From NCBI GenBank assembly GCA_964530625.1, contig CAZHAK010000003.1, positions 1-64,000 on the forward strand: a stretch of DNA of 64,000 nucleotides, given 5' to 3'. Of this stretch, positions 43,033 through 51,649 are shown piece by piece. Every line of letters starts with the position of its first letter. Positions within the stretch are counted from its first letter, which is position 1. The translations under genes were made by a program, and so were the position numbers. Below the pieces are notes generated by a model. That model was given only the letters and a program-made list of their open reading frames with translations, did not search any database and was not told the origin of the DNA. Source of the stretch: JABWCQ01 sp964530625. Its GTDB lineage: Bacteria > Electryoneota > RPQS01.

Positions 43033-44085
43033 ATGAGCAACAACGAGTATCAAAACGCGGTCGGAATTCTTCGTGAAGCGATGGTGAACATTCAGAATGT
43101 TCGGTCATATAATGAAGACTTCATCCATCGCGATTCTGTTCTAGCTCGCTATCAGCCGGTATTTGCCACCAACCATTTGTCGAAGCTAACAAAGGAGGAG
43201 TTCTATAGCTTTCTCCTACCTGAAAACAATCATCATTGGAGCGGACTTTATCGTACTGGCGCGCGAACTTGTAATGATATGCCCGCCCTGCGAAAGGCTC
43301 TTGCCATACTGCTTGACAAGGCGCAACCTGTTGACTCGCGAATTGACAAGTCTGTTTCCATGATAGATGGAATGGGAAAGAACATTTCGACTGCAATTCT
43401 GCTGGTTAGCCAACCGGACAGCTTCGGTGTTTGGAATAGCCGATCAGAAGCGGCCATGAAACGGCTCGGAATCTGGCCAGATTTCGAACGCGGAAGTACT
43501 CTGGGAGAACGGTATCTCAAGGTCAATGAGATTCTAAGAAAGCTTCGTGATGATATTAGAACGGATTTGTGGACCCTTGACAGCCTATTTTGGTTTATAG
43601 ATGAATATGAGTCAAACGGTTATGCCGCTCCTTCGGAATCTGCTGCTCCAACATTGCATTCGATGTCTGCGGAACAGAGCTTTGGATTGGAACGACATCT
43701 TCACGAGTTTCTTCGCGACAATTGGAACCGCCTAGATATTGGCAAAGAGTGGGATATCTTCGCCGAGCCTGGTGACGATGAAGCTGGATACGAGTACCCG
43801 TGTGACGTTGGTCGAATTGATATTCTCGCTAAACACAAGATGCGGCCAGCTTGGTTGGTTATCGAGCTAAAGCGAAACCAAACCAGTGATCAGACAGTTG
43901 GTCAACTGCTTCGATACATTGGTTGGGTCAAGCAACACCTTGCCCAGAATGGCGAGGATGTTGAGGGTTTGATAGTCGGGCGCGAGGCAGATAAAGGCCT
44001 TAGATATGCTCTCAGTCAAGTCCCAGGTGCCAAACTAATGTTTTATGAAGTGGAATTCCGCCTAGTGTCGCCAAGAGATTTTTGA
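43033..44085 (+). CDS. NucS/DUF91-like nuclease with McrB-associated N-domain
   Basis: A 350-residue protein starting at an ATG with AAGGA 8 bases upstream. The N-terminal half (about 15-195) has LTKEEFYSFLLPENNHHWSGL, GMGKNISTAILLV and FGVWNSRSEAAMKRLG, a pattern I associate with N-terminal domains of McrB-type restriction proteins. The C-terminal half (about 215-345) resembles the NucS/DUF91 PD-D/ExK nuclease: FGLERHLHEFL, GRIDILA, LVIELKRNQTSDQ and LLRYIGWVKQHLA. It is more AT-rich than its neighbours and stands alone, suggesting acquisition. A DNA-repair or defence role is inferred. Confidence 0.8.
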   Translation: MSNNEYQNAVGILREAMVNIQNVRSYNEDFIHRDSVLARYQPVFATNHLSKLTKEEFYSFLLPENNHHWSGLYRTGARTCNDMPALRKALAILLDKAQPVDSRIDKSVSMIDGMGKNISTAILLVSQPDSFGVWNSRSEAAMKRLGIWPDFERGSTLGERYLKVNEILRKLRDDIRTDLWTLDSLFWFIDEYESNGYAAPSESAAPTLHSMSAEQSFGLERHLHEFLRDNWNRLDIGKEWDIFAEPGDDEAGYEYPCDVGRIDILAKHKMRPAWLVIELKRNQTSDQTVGQLLRYIGWVKQHLAQNGEDVEGLIVGREADKGLRYALSQVPGAKLMFYEVEFRLVSPRDF

Positions 44086-44110
44086 TAAGTGGATTGCAAT
44101 GCTTTTTTTA

Positions 44111-44142
44111 AAAAGGCCCCGCGTGTTTTCGCGGGGCTTTTT
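44111..44142. terminator. Bidirectional intrinsic terminator
   Basis: AAAAGGCCCCGCG pairs with CGCGGGGCTTTT (one bulged G) between convergent genes, with A and T runs on both sides. Confidence 0.8.
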
Positions 44143-44162
44143 CGTTGTGCATATGGCAACAG

Positions 44163-45758
44163 CTATTTCAGCAGCAGCAGTTTCGTCACCGCAACTTCGC
44201 TCTTAGCATTCGACAATCTCGCAAAATAAACCCCGCTGGCAAAACCTTCCGCATTCACCTGCAAACTCCTCCGAAACTCAATTCTTCCGCTAAACAATCG
44301 CGTCGTCTCCCGCCCGGTCAAGTCATACAAAATCACCTCGTAGATTCCAGATGTCACAACTTCAATCGTCAGCGTCGTCGTCGCATTAAACGGATTCGGA
44401 TAAACCGTAATCGCATACTCGTTCGGCAACAACAAGTCAAGATCATCCACAGCCACCCCGTTCGTATCCGGCAGCGAATCCGGATGCATCGTCAGCCACG
44501 GAATAAACAACACACCGTTCCCCACAGGCGTCCCCTGTCCCTCAGGATTTAAGTTCGCATGATTCGGCCCCGTGCTATCCCCCCACCAATTCTCTCTCAC
44601 GTCAAAATACGGCCCACTCGACTCCGCCGCGATGCCCGGCTCCAGATATGAGTTATAGCGCGCGTGAATCGTGTCAACAAAAAGGCCAGACGCATACACG
44701 TTAGGCATTGGATCCGGGCCGAGATCTTGAAACGTATTGCCGACGAGATCAACAGAAGCGCCTGCACGTATTCCTGATGTAAGAATGGACGACCCGTCAC
44801 GAAACTCATTTTCTTCAATAACTCCGAAGTAACAGTAGGATTGATCCTGCGGAAGCAAACGAATAGCGGTCGTCCCCTGTGCCGGAGATACTCCGTGATA
44901 GTTCAAGAACCTATTCCCGCGGATCGTGATAGGTACTCCCTCTGGCCCGGGGCAATCCATGTTGATTTCTATCAAACTGCTCGATCGCTCTATGCCCTCA
45001 AAAACGCAATCCTCGATCCGGCAATTGCCCTGCGTGTATGCACGTAGAATCGGAAAAAGGCCATAGCACGGGCCAAACCGACAGCCAACTACCTCAATAT
45101 TTGCGCCAACAATGGAAAGCAAGTCCGTTCTATTCTCACTGCAAACAAATGTACAATTGCGTATGGAAGATCCACTGAAACAACGCATGAGCCACGTTCC
45201 CCGACCGCCGTCGAAAAAACAACGCTCAGCATCAACGGAACCAAAATTGCTGGGGTGAAGACCCAATGTTGTACATTTATCAAATACGCAGTCTCGGGCG
45301 ACAATTCTGTTCCCCCCATAGACTGCCCGCGAAACAGTATCAAAGCGGCAATGCTCAAGACGAAGTAGATTGCCTTGAAAAAGCACGCCCCTGTGCGCGT
45401 GGCGAACCCCTCCTGCCGCATTTCCGGACGGTTGTAAAAAGCAAAATTTCGTATGACTACAGAGTCACCGTAAAAGATCGCGACGGACGGAGTGTCCGGA
45501 CCGTCTGGTATCGGATCCAACAGAGTTCTCAACTCAACCAATGTATCTCCCGAATACCAACCGGTAAGAACCAAGGGATGCTGCGGCCCCGATAAAAACT
45601 TATGATACACTCCCGGCGCCACTCGAACCGTGTCTCCCGCCGTCGTGGCTTCAAGCGCGCCTTGAATCGTTGCGTACTGCTCTGGTACGGAAAGCGTCTC
45701 GCATAACTGAAATACCAAAGACTATGGTGAACAGCAGAATTGTAAATGGCGCTTTCAT
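44163..45758 (-). pseudogene. Frameshifted secreted beta-helix protein with sorting domain
   Basis: Three reading frames together make one exported protein of about 530 residues. The ATG at 45758 overlaps the upstream stop as TGATG and encodes a signal peptide (MKAPFTILLFTIVFG), but that frame stops early. From about 45718 to 45380 a second frame encodes the N-terminal beta-helix part (VPEQYATIQGALEATTAGDT). From about 45378 the first frame resumes with parallel beta-helix rungs (RIEDCVFEG, GNRFLNY, NTFQDLG) and the sorting tail (VYPNPFNATTTL, ending KLLLLK). The +1 shift near 45720 and the -1 shift in a five-T run near 45376-45380 cancel. This may be decay, two assembly errors or, less likely, programmed shifting. 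Confidence 0.75.
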
Positions 45759-46267
45759 CACAGTGTGCAGGGCGTGGTTGATGGTCCAAAGGAAAGACAG
45801 CCGACCGCCACACAGGATGCATTACACTGACTGCAATCTTCTGTGTAAATCGGACAGTTGATCTGGCAGACGTACATGACATATGTGCCGTTTGAGTTCA
45901 GAGACACAACTGCGCCGCAGTCGGTTTCGCAGTCGTCAGATGCGCACAAATGCGTATGGCAGTTGGCAATCAGTGTCTCCGTCGTTCCCTCCAACTTAAA
46001 AATATTTACGCAGCTATAGCACTTTTCGCAAACATCCCCGCATGATGTGACAGCGGCGTATAACGCGTAAGTCCCATCACAGTCGGGTGAAAACACAGTT
46101 CGTGTGCAATCAGTCGTGAGGTACTCATCGCAATCGTCGTTCGATGAACATGTCGCGCCAGTAAAACATATGCAATCCGTACACGCCCAACCCTGATCCG
46201 TCATCCCCAGACACAAAAAAGCCGCAAGCATCATCGCTGCGGCAATCGTGGAAACTGCTTTCTTCAT
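45758..46267 (-). CDS. Small cysteine-rich secreted protein
   Basis: A 169-residue exported protein with about 24 cysteines. Signal peptide MKKAVSTIAAAMMLAAFLCLG, mature start near WAC. Cysteines are arranged as repeated CTDC, CEKCYSC, ASDDCETDC and CSQCNASC clusters, suggesting disulphides or metal sites. NGTYVMYVCQINC and GTYALYAAVTSC show two related halves. An AGGAGG ribosome site lies upstream. Its stop overlaps the ATG of the beta-helix gene, so the two products are probably made together and perhaps act together at the surface. No family recognised. Confidence 0.8.
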   Translation of the reverse strand: MKKAVSTIAAAMMLAAFLCLGMTDQGWACTDCICFTGATCSSNDDCDEYLTTDCTRTVFSPDCDGTYALYAAVTSCGDVCEKCYSCVNIFKLEGTTETLIANCHTHLCASDDCETDCGAVVSLNSNGTYVMYVCQINCPIYTEDCSQCNASCVAVGCLSFGPSTTPCTL

Positions 46268-46441
46268 GGCCAGCCTCCTGAACTAAGGGTTTTCATGGCG
46301 CACTGTCCATCAGCGCGCCATCCATCAGCGCACCGTAATTGCTATCAATATACTCTCACAGGTTCACTTTGTTAAGCATTTTCCCCACTCCCAAAAGTAT
46401 GGATAAGTCACGCCAAGCCAACTTTCAATAATTCAATCACA

Positions 46442-47068
46442 TCACCTCCGCAGAAGCGCAAACGCAAACTCCCGGCCGTGCCCTTCCTCGTAAGCTAACT
46501 TAATCCACAACATCGCCAACGATTCAAGATGACGAGCCATCGAAAGCGGCCCGGCATCCACCGCGTCAAATCCCAATTCATCAGCCAGCAATTTTACCGA
46601 CGATTTCGCCACCGCGTCACCGCCGCAATACAACATCACACTCTTCTGCTTGCCGTATACCGGATTTGTCATATTGTTAAACCCGGTCGTGTTGAAACAC
46701 TTCACCACATGCGCCTGCGGACGGAGCTTTTGCAATTCTTCCGCCCCGGACGTGTCCCCACTGACCGAGAGCCCCGTCAGCCCCGGCGCGATCGGATTGG
46801 TCGCGTCCACCAACACCTTCCTCGGCAACGGCCCGGAATTCGCCAGCACCTTAAGCGCCGCCTCATAAGGAACCGCCAACACGATAATCTCACCCCATTC
46901 CACGGCCTCCTCAATCGTCGAAATCCGCACCGGCTTGTGCTCCTGATCCACGGCGTACTTGTCCGCCGTCGGCTTCCGCACGCCGTACATCACCTCATGC
47001 GGCCCCTCGTTCCAGCGAAAGCCCAGCGCTTTGCCCACGTTGCCCATGCCGATAATCGAGATTTTCAT
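46442..47068 (-). CDS. NAD(P)-binding F420-type reductase-like protein
   Basis: About 208 residues. The start at the ATG at 47068 (GGAGG 8 bases upstream) fits the Rossmann motif MKISIIGMGNVGKALG at the very N-terminus. Conserved blocks are VLAVPYEAALKVL, VLVDATNPI and VVKCFNTTGFNNMTNP, as in NADPH-dependent F420 reductase and STEAP-type dinucleotide-binding domains, followed by LGFDAVDAGPLSMARHLE. No F420 biosynthesis gene is nearby, so the real electron partner is uncertain. Confidence 0.85.
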   Translation of the reverse strand: MKISIIGMGNVGKALGFRWNEGPHEVMYGVRKPTADKYAVDQEHKPVRISTIEEAVEWGEIIVLAVPYEAALKVLANSGPLPRKVLVDATNPIAPGLTGLSVSGDTSGAEELQKLRPQAHVVKCFNTTGFNNMTNPVYGKQKSVMLYCGGDAVAKSSVKLLADELGFDAVDAGPLSMARHLESLAMLWIKLAYEEGHGREFAFALLRR

Positions 47069-47420
47069 GCCGCACCTCCGGAGGGTATGTTCATAGAAAA
47101 GAGGGACTTGCTTATACTCTTGAGACGCACTGAGACGGGTAATGGTTCCGCTTTGGAGAAAACCGTTTGCTAATCTCACCGCCCAGTTTTCTACATTCGC
47201 CAGAATGCATGGAGCGAGTTTTCAATTCCTTGCTACGAGAAAAAGTACGTAAATTGTAACAGTGTTACAATTGTCCAATTTCGCCTGAAGTCTTGCACCA
47301 TCCCAATTGATTTCGATCAAAGAATTCGTTTGCTTATACTTGGGCAAAGTCACCTTGCAAGCGAAGGGCTCTTGCCATTTTCGAGTAGAGGCGCAAAAAC
47401 TAACAAATCGGATAACGTAA
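47069..47420. other. AT-rich regulatory gap
   Basis: Divergent gap between the reductase-like gene and the lipoprotein gene. It contains a perfect palindrome at 47252-47272 and a TATACT -10-like box at 47335-47340. No coding sequence is seen. Confidence 0.5.
47252..47272. promoter_or_regulatory. Perfect palindrome, candidate operator
   Basis: AATTGTAAC, a 3-base spacer AGT, then GTTACAATT. The 9-bp arms are perfect. It lies about 150 bases before the lipoprotein gene, without a T-run typical of a terminator. Its left 13 bases also occur at 31716-31728. Confidence 0.45.
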
Positions 47421-48215
47421 ATGAAAAAAAAACAGCTTCTTACAGGAATACTAGTGACCTTACTGTCCCTTATGTGGGGTTGCCAGTTCAGTGAGTCAGA
47501 TAATGACAAGATTCTAACAAGTGGCAGCGAAAGCAGACGAAGCCAAGCGATGAACCTTGATGATGATTGGGAAATAGCAGGCATTGACCACAATCGTGGT
47601 ATGGTCTTCTTAGACAAATGGCTGGAGACGAATTACGACAGCACATGGTCTCTTTCAACACTTCAACTGCAAGTCAGATACGCCGCTGAAGAATTTATGG
47701 AAGACAGCACTTCGTACGATCTTACTATTGCTAAGTCGGCGATGGACAGAGTCGCAGTTATGGAAATTTCTTTTAACTATTTGTCCGCGTGTGTCGATAC
47801 GCTTATCACAAATGAGTATGTCTCAGCGCTTGAAGAAACATATATCAGGCGACTCCTTAGTTTCGTTTACAAAGATTCTTTGAGCACATATAGTTTTCAA
47901 GATAGTCTCGATCTGTTTGTTGGTGACGTAAAATGTGTTGAATGGAAAGAAGATGAGATTCTATGCCTTGCTTTTGCCGCAGTTCTCGTCTACAGTTGGG
48001 ACTATCAAGTAGCAGGCGGCTGGAACTTCAATCCTGACCCCAATGATCCCATTTTCTGGAACGGAAGAAGAACAGGTGCAGCCGATCTTGCTGGTGCTGT
48101 TGCAGGTGGGCTGATAGGTGCTGCTGGAGGGGGCGCTGGAGCGTTGCCAGGTGCTGTCGGAGGTGGTCTTGGGGCTTCTGCCGCTGACTGTGTTCTCCAA
48201 ATGTGTGGATTCTAG
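47421..48215 (+). CDS. Lipoprotein with glycine-zipper C-terminus
   Basis: A 264-residue lipoprotein (lipobox LMWG-C21). The middle (about 50-190) is acidic and helical (WSLSTLQLQVRYAAEEF). The last 45 residues form a glycine-zipper segment, AVAGGLIGAAGGGAGALPGA followed by VGGGLGASAADCV, which resembles membrane-inserting class II bacteriocins. The gene is AT-rich compared with its neighbours and sits in a small accessory island. A small membrane protein follows 13 bases later and could be a partner or immunity protein. Toxin activity is inference only. Confidence 0.72.
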   Translation: MKKKQLLTGILVTLLSLMWGCQFSESDNDKILTSGSESRRSQAMNLDDDWEIAGIDHNRGMVFLDKWLETNYDSTWSLSTLQLQVRYAAEEFMEDSTSYDLTIAKSAMDRVAVMEISFNYLSACVDTLITNEYVSALEETYIRRLLSFVYKDSLSTYSFQDSLDLFVGDVKCVEWKEDEILCLAFAAVLVYSWDYQVAGGWNFNPDPNDPIFWNGRRTGAADLAGAVAGGLIGAAGGGAGALPGAVGGGLGASAADCVLQMCGF

Positions 48216-48228
48216 AGAGGAGTTTCAA

Positions 48229-48537
48229 ATGCAATGGACGGTGATGATTCTTGGCACTCTTTTCGCGTTCTTGGCAGCAGTCATTGTGCTTAAGCTTTCA
48301 AAGCGCTTGGAGAAGAAAATGTCGTATGAGGAATTGAGAAGGGACAGAGACGTGTCCGTTTTCGTCCTAGCATTCGTCGTTTTTTGGATGGTGATCGTCG
48401 CGTGGCGAATTGATCTTAGTTTCCTTGAATATTGGGCGGGAGTTGTTTACGCTGTCGGTTTTGTTTTAGTGTATTCCGCCGTTCGTTTCCTCTACCGGGT
48501 TACTTATCCGTCTATTAAACAAGAGGAAAGCGGATAG
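48229..48537 (+). CDS. Small membrane protein following the glycine-zipper lipoprotein
   Basis: A 102-residue protein starting at an ATG with AGGAG 7 bases upstream. A longer in-frame start at 48118 lies inside the lipoprotein gene and is unlikely. It has three hydrophobic segments: about 3-22, 48-65 and 72-92, with a charged loop (SKRLEKKMSYEELRRDRD) between the first two. The unit ends in a terminator. Candidate immunity or accessory protein for the upstream lipoprotein. No family recognised. Confidence 0.72.
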   Translation: MQWTVMILGTLFAFLAAVIVLKLSKRLEKKMSYEELRRDRDVSVFVLAFVVFWMVIVAWRIDLSFLEYWAGVVYAVGFVLVYSAVRFLYRVTYPSIKQEESG

Positions 48538-48569
48538 CCCTGATGTAAGCATAGAGTTACAAGCGTAGA

Positions 48570-48602
48570 AAGCTGCCCTCATGTCTGAGGGCTGCTTTTT
48601 TT
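48570..48602 (+). terminator. Intrinsic terminator
   Basis: AAGCTGCCCTCA pairs with TGAGGGCTGCTT and is followed by a T-run, closing the lipoprotein/membrane-protein unit. Confidence 0.8.
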
Positions 48603-48684
48603 CGTCCGTGCTCGATTGCTTGCTAATCTCGCTGCCGTGGCGTAACTTTCAGCTTGACAGTTAGAAACTAACGGGAGAACCCGC

Positions 48685-49236
48685 ATGGGATTTTTCATTT
48701 TCTTGGGCCTGCTGGCCGTGGCCGTGATCTGGGTGATTGGCATCTTCAATGGCTTGGTTACCCTGCGCAATCAGGTCAAAGGAGCCTGGGCACAGATTGA
48801 CGTCCAGTTGAAGCGCCGCCACGACCTGATCCCCAATTTGGTCGAAGTGGTCAAGGACTACATGTCCTATGAGCAGGAGACCTTGCAAAAGGTCATCGAA
48901 GCCCGCAATGGCGCCATTTCCGCATCAGGCCCTGCCGCCGTCTCGGCTGCTGAAAATCAGGTCACCGGAGCCTTGCGCCAACTGTTCGCCCTGTTCGAGA
49001 GCTATCCCGACTTGAAAGCTAATCAAAATGTGATGAAACTTCAAGAAGAACTGACCTCGACCGAAAATAAAATTGCCTTCGCGCGGCAATACTACAATGA
49101 TTCCGTCATGACTTACAACATGAAACAGGAATTGTTCCCCGCCAACCTGATTGCCGCCAACTTGGGCTTCAAGAAGGAAGAGTACTATCAGGTGCCCGAA
49201 GAAGAAAAGCAGAATGTGAAGGTTGACTTGCGGTGA
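48685..49236 (+). CDS. lemA: LemA family protein
   Basis: A 183-residue protein with one N-terminal membrane helix (about 2-24) and a long helical domain. Family motifs: FNGLVTLRNQVKGAWAQIDVQLKRRHDLIPNLVE, then LFALFESYPDLKANQNV, LQEELTSTENKIAFARQYYND and the terminal FPANLIAANLGF. A GGGAG site precedes the ATG. It overlaps htpX as GTGA, an arrangement conserved in many bacteria, where LemA is linked to membrane stress. Confidence 0.94.
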   Translation: MGFFIFLGLLAVAVIWVIGIFNGLVTLRNQVKGAWAQIDVQLKRRHDLIPNLVEVVKDYMSYEQETLQKVIEARNGAISASGPAAVSAAENQVTGALRQLFALFESYPDLKANQNVMKLQEELTSTENKIAFARQYYNDSVMTYNMKQELFPANLIAANLGFKKEEYYQVPEEEKQNVKVDLR

Positions 49237-50204
49237 GCGACTACCGCCGCGATTTTGCCGCAGAGATTCGCGCCAACAAGCGGAAGTCGGTGATCCTGTT
49301 CATCGGGCTTCCGCTTTTGCTTTTGCTGTTGTGCTGGGTGATTGGCCGCTCCTATGACTTCGGAAACATCGGTCTGCCCATCGGTTTTCTGCTCGCGGTG
49401 TTCGTCATGCTCATCACCTATTTCCTCGGTGATGATATTGTGCTGGGTTTCACCGGCGCGCGCGAAGCCACATGGGAGTCCGATCAGGTCCTGTTTAATG
49501 TCGTCGATGAAATGCGCATCGCTTCGGGCCTGCCCATGCCGCGTGTCTATGTGATTGATTCCTTCGCGCTGAATGCTTTTGCGACCGGCTGGAGTCCCGA
49601 AGATTCCGCCATCGCCGTCACGCGCGGGATGTTGGAAAATTTAAATCGCGATGAGTTGCAGGGTGTCGTCGCACACGAAATGGCACACATCGCAAATCTT
49701 GATATCCGTTACATGCTGTTGGTTTCGACTATGGTTGGAGCCATCGCCTTGATTGCCGACGGCTATCGCCGAAGCCTATGGTACGGCAGCGGCAGAACAG
49801 GACGCGCCGCTACCAAAGGAAGCTCACGCGGAGCATTTTTTGTCATCGGCATCGTGCTCTCCATTCTTGCTCCCTTCGCCGCGCTTGTCATGCAAGCGTC
49901 CATCTCCAGAAAGCGCGAGTATCTGGCCGACGCAACCTCCGCCAGACTCACCCGCAATCCGCTTGGACTCGCCGGCGCGCTCGCCAAAATCGAACAGTCC
50001 ATGTTCGTCAATCCCCTCCCGTGGATCAACCGCGCAACCGTCCACCTCTTCATCGTCAATCCCCTCCGCAACGACGAAATGCAAAAAGGCATCATCTTCT
50101 CCACACATCCTCCCACCAAAGACCGCATCCAAAGACTCCGCGCCATGGCCAGTCTGCAAGGCATGATGGGGGCGGAAGACGGAGCAGCAACGCACTCAGA
50201 TTAA
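49233..50204 (+). CDS. htpX: M48 zinc metalloprotease HtpX
   Basis: A 323-residue inner-membrane protease for misfolded membrane proteins. Two N-terminal helices, zinc motif HEMAH (H148, E149, H152) with the third ligand in SRKREYLADATSA, and two more helices between them. The C-terminal STHPPTKDRIQRL block is typical. The GTG start overlaps the lemA stop, so the pair is co-translated. The first 60 residues contain two hydrophobic segments. A membrane quality-control role follows from the family. Confidence 0.94.
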   Translation: MSDYRRDFAAEIRANKRKSVILFIGLPLLLLLLCWVIGRSYDFGNIGLPIGFLLAVFVMLITYFLGDDIVLGFTGAREATWESDQVLFNVVDEMRIASGLPMPRVYVIDSFALNAFATGWSPEDSAIAVTRGMLENLNRDELQGVVAHEMAHIANLDIRYMLLVSTMVGAIALIADGYRRSLWYGSGRTGRAATKGSSRGAFFVIGIVLSILAPFAALVMQASISRKREYLADATSARLTRNPLGLAGALAKIEQSMFVNPLPWINRATVHLFIVNPLRNDEMQKGIIFSTHPPTKDRIQRLRAMASLQGMMGAEDGAATHSD

Positions 50205-50207
50205 GTA

Positions 50208-50230
50208 CGGCCACGACATAGTCGTGGCCG
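50208..50230. repeat. Perfect palindrome after htpX
   Basis: CGGCCACGAC ATA GTCGTGGCCG is a perfect 10-bp inverted repeat. It has only a weak T-run after it, so it could be a poor terminator or a mobile palindrome. Confidence 0.6.
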
Positions 50231-50242
50231 CATTTGCTTAGT

Positions 50243-50273
50243 CCGCCGTTGTGGATCTCCGAACCCGTAATAG
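50243..50273. repeat. Degenerate copy of the GCCATTGCGGGTC-type repeat
   Basis: CCGCCGTTGTGGATCTCCGA followed by ACCCGTAATAG matches the reverse of the repeat at 53268 and 55337 with a few changes. Confidence 0.55.
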
Positions 50274-50283
50274 TAAGTGATAC

Positions 50284-50775
50284 TTACTTCTTCAACAACT
50301 CGTCCAGTTTCTCGAACATCTGAGCCCAGCCTTCGTTGGATCCCATCGCCAGAATCTTGTCGCGCCCTTCGTTCGTTTCAAATTTCGAAACAATTGTCAT
50401 CTTGGTTTTATTGCCGTGATCTTCCAGCGTGAGCGTCATCTTGCTGCTCGGAGGAGGGCCACCCGGTCCCCAAAACTCTCCGTCAATCACTTTGTCCGTC
50501 ATCACGAGTTTTTCGATGGGAACAATCTCTTCGAAAATAAAATGGCAAGGATATTCTCCCCCGTCTTCGCCGACCATCGTAATCAGAAAATTGCCTTTCA
50601 GCTTCAACTCCAAACTGCAATTCTTGTTCGTATAGCCATGCGGCCCCCACCACTGAAGCAAGTGCTCTTTCTTCGTCCACGCGTCCCACACCAATTGCCG
50701 CGGCGCGTCAAACATCCGCGTAAACACAATCTCCCGATCATTGACATCCACCTGCATTTTTGATAATGCGCTCAT
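50284..50775 (-). CDS. SRPBCC/AHSA1-domain protein
   Basis: A 163-residue START-like ligand-binding fold. N-terminal EIVFTRMFDAPRQLVWDAWTKKEHLLQWWGPHGY is the usual AHSA1 (activator of Hsp90 ATPase homologue 1-like) opening, and the C-terminus ends GWAQMFEKLDELL. The family binds hydrophobic ligands. The exact role is unknown. Its ATG overlaps the previous stop (ATGA), so it is the last of four coupled genes under an ArsR-type regulator. Confidence 0.9.
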   Translation of the reverse strand: MSALSKMQVDVNDREIVFTRMFDAPRQLVWDAWTKKEHLLQWWGPHGYTNKNCSLELKLKGNFLITMVGEDGGEYPCHFIFEEIVPIEKLVMTDKVIDGEFWGPGGPPPSSKMTLTLEDHGNKTKMTIVSKFETNEGRDKILAMGSNEGWAQMFEKLDELLKK

Positions 50776-51155
50776 GGCTTCCTCGATACTTTGTTTGCTA
50801 TTCGCTGTATTTCTTTCGCTTCATTTTCCTGCATCCGCGTCTTCACAATCTTCTTCACCAACCTGACCGGCAATGGTTTTTCTATCGTGAATTGAATCGT
50901 CCCTTTTGATGTCTTGAAACTTGCCAGATCTTCCTTGAAACTTGTATTCAAATTCGCGCTTCCGGTAAACAGACTCAAGTGAGATTTGAAGGCGGCATAG
51001 TGAACTAGGTTGCCTTTATAGAAGACGGTCGGAATGCCGTATGACATCTTCTCTTCCGCTCCTTTTGCTACCGAGAGAATCGTGGTACGAAGCCTCTCAA
51101 GTGCTTCGCGCTGCGCATCCGGCAGAGACTTCAGGTAATGGTCAACGCCGCTCAT
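50772..51155 (-). CDS. DUF1801/YdhG-like protein
   Basis: A 127-residue protein. The segment MSGVDHYLKSLPDAQREALERLRTTI, then EEKMSYGIPTVFYKGNLVHYAAFKSHLSLF and a C-terminal FTIEKPLPVRLVKKIVKTRM, matches the YdhG/DUF1801 fold (sometimes called an iron chaperone-like domain). Biochemical role not established. It is coupled to both neighbours by 4-base overlaps. Confidence 0.88.
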   Translation of the reverse strand: MSGVDHYLKSLPDAQREALERLRTTILSVAKGAEEKMSYGIPTVFYKGNLVHYAAFKSHLSLFTGSANLNTSFKEDLASFKTSKGTIQFTIEKPLPVRLVKKIVKTRMQENEAKEIQRIANKVSRKP

Positions 51156-51649
51156 TTCCCTTCAAACGCCCGCTTAAGCTCAGCGATGTCGAGCTTTTTC
51201 ATCCCGAGCATTGCTTGCATCGCCCGCGACGACTTCGCTTTGTCTTTGTTGTTGATGATGTTCGCCCACTCCTTCGGGACAATTTGCCAGGACAAACCAT
51301 ATTTGTCCTTTAACCATCCGCACGCACTTTCTTGGCCACCATGAGCAGTCAAGGTATTCCAGTAGTGATCGATCTCTTCCTGTGTTTCGCAATCTACCAT
51401 GATGGAAATGGCTTCGGAAAATTTGAACACCGGGCCGCCGTTCAAGCCCATGAACTTGTGACCGTTCAACTCGAACACCACGGTCAACACGCTGCCCTCC
51501 GGCATGCCTGAAGCCTTCGATGCAGCCTCATCATAGCGCGAAACATCAAGAATACGCGAATTTGGAAAAATCGAGATGTAGTAGTTTGCCGCTTCTTCCG
51601 CCGCGGTGTCGAACCAGAGACAGGTTGAGAGAGATACATTGTTATTCAT
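51152..51649 (-). CDS. VOC-family (PhnB-like) protein
   Basis: A 165-residue protein of the vicinal-oxygen-chelate superfamily. STCLWFDTAAEEAANYYISIFPNSRI, then VLTVVFELNGHKFMGLNGG and GWLKDKYGLSWQIVP, match the PhnB/3-demethylubiquinone methyltransferase-like subgroup. These are usually small binding or isomerase-like proteins of unknown substrate. It overlaps the regulator gene by 8 bases. Confidence 0.9.
   Translation of the reverse strand: MNNNVSLSTCLWFDTAAEEAANYYISIFPNSRILDVSRYDEAASKASGMPEGSVLTVVFELNGHKFMGLNGGPVFKFSEAISIMVDCETQEEIDHYWNTLTAHGGQESACGWLKDKYGLSWQIVPKEWANIINNKDKAKSSRAMQAMLGMKKLDIAELKRAFEGK

Noticed and set aside
45376..45380. Programmed -1 frameshifting in the beta-helix gene
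   Set aside because: The site lacks a proper X-XXY-YYZ heptamer in frame and no downstream pseudoknot is obvious. A second opposite shift near 45720 also argues for error or decay.
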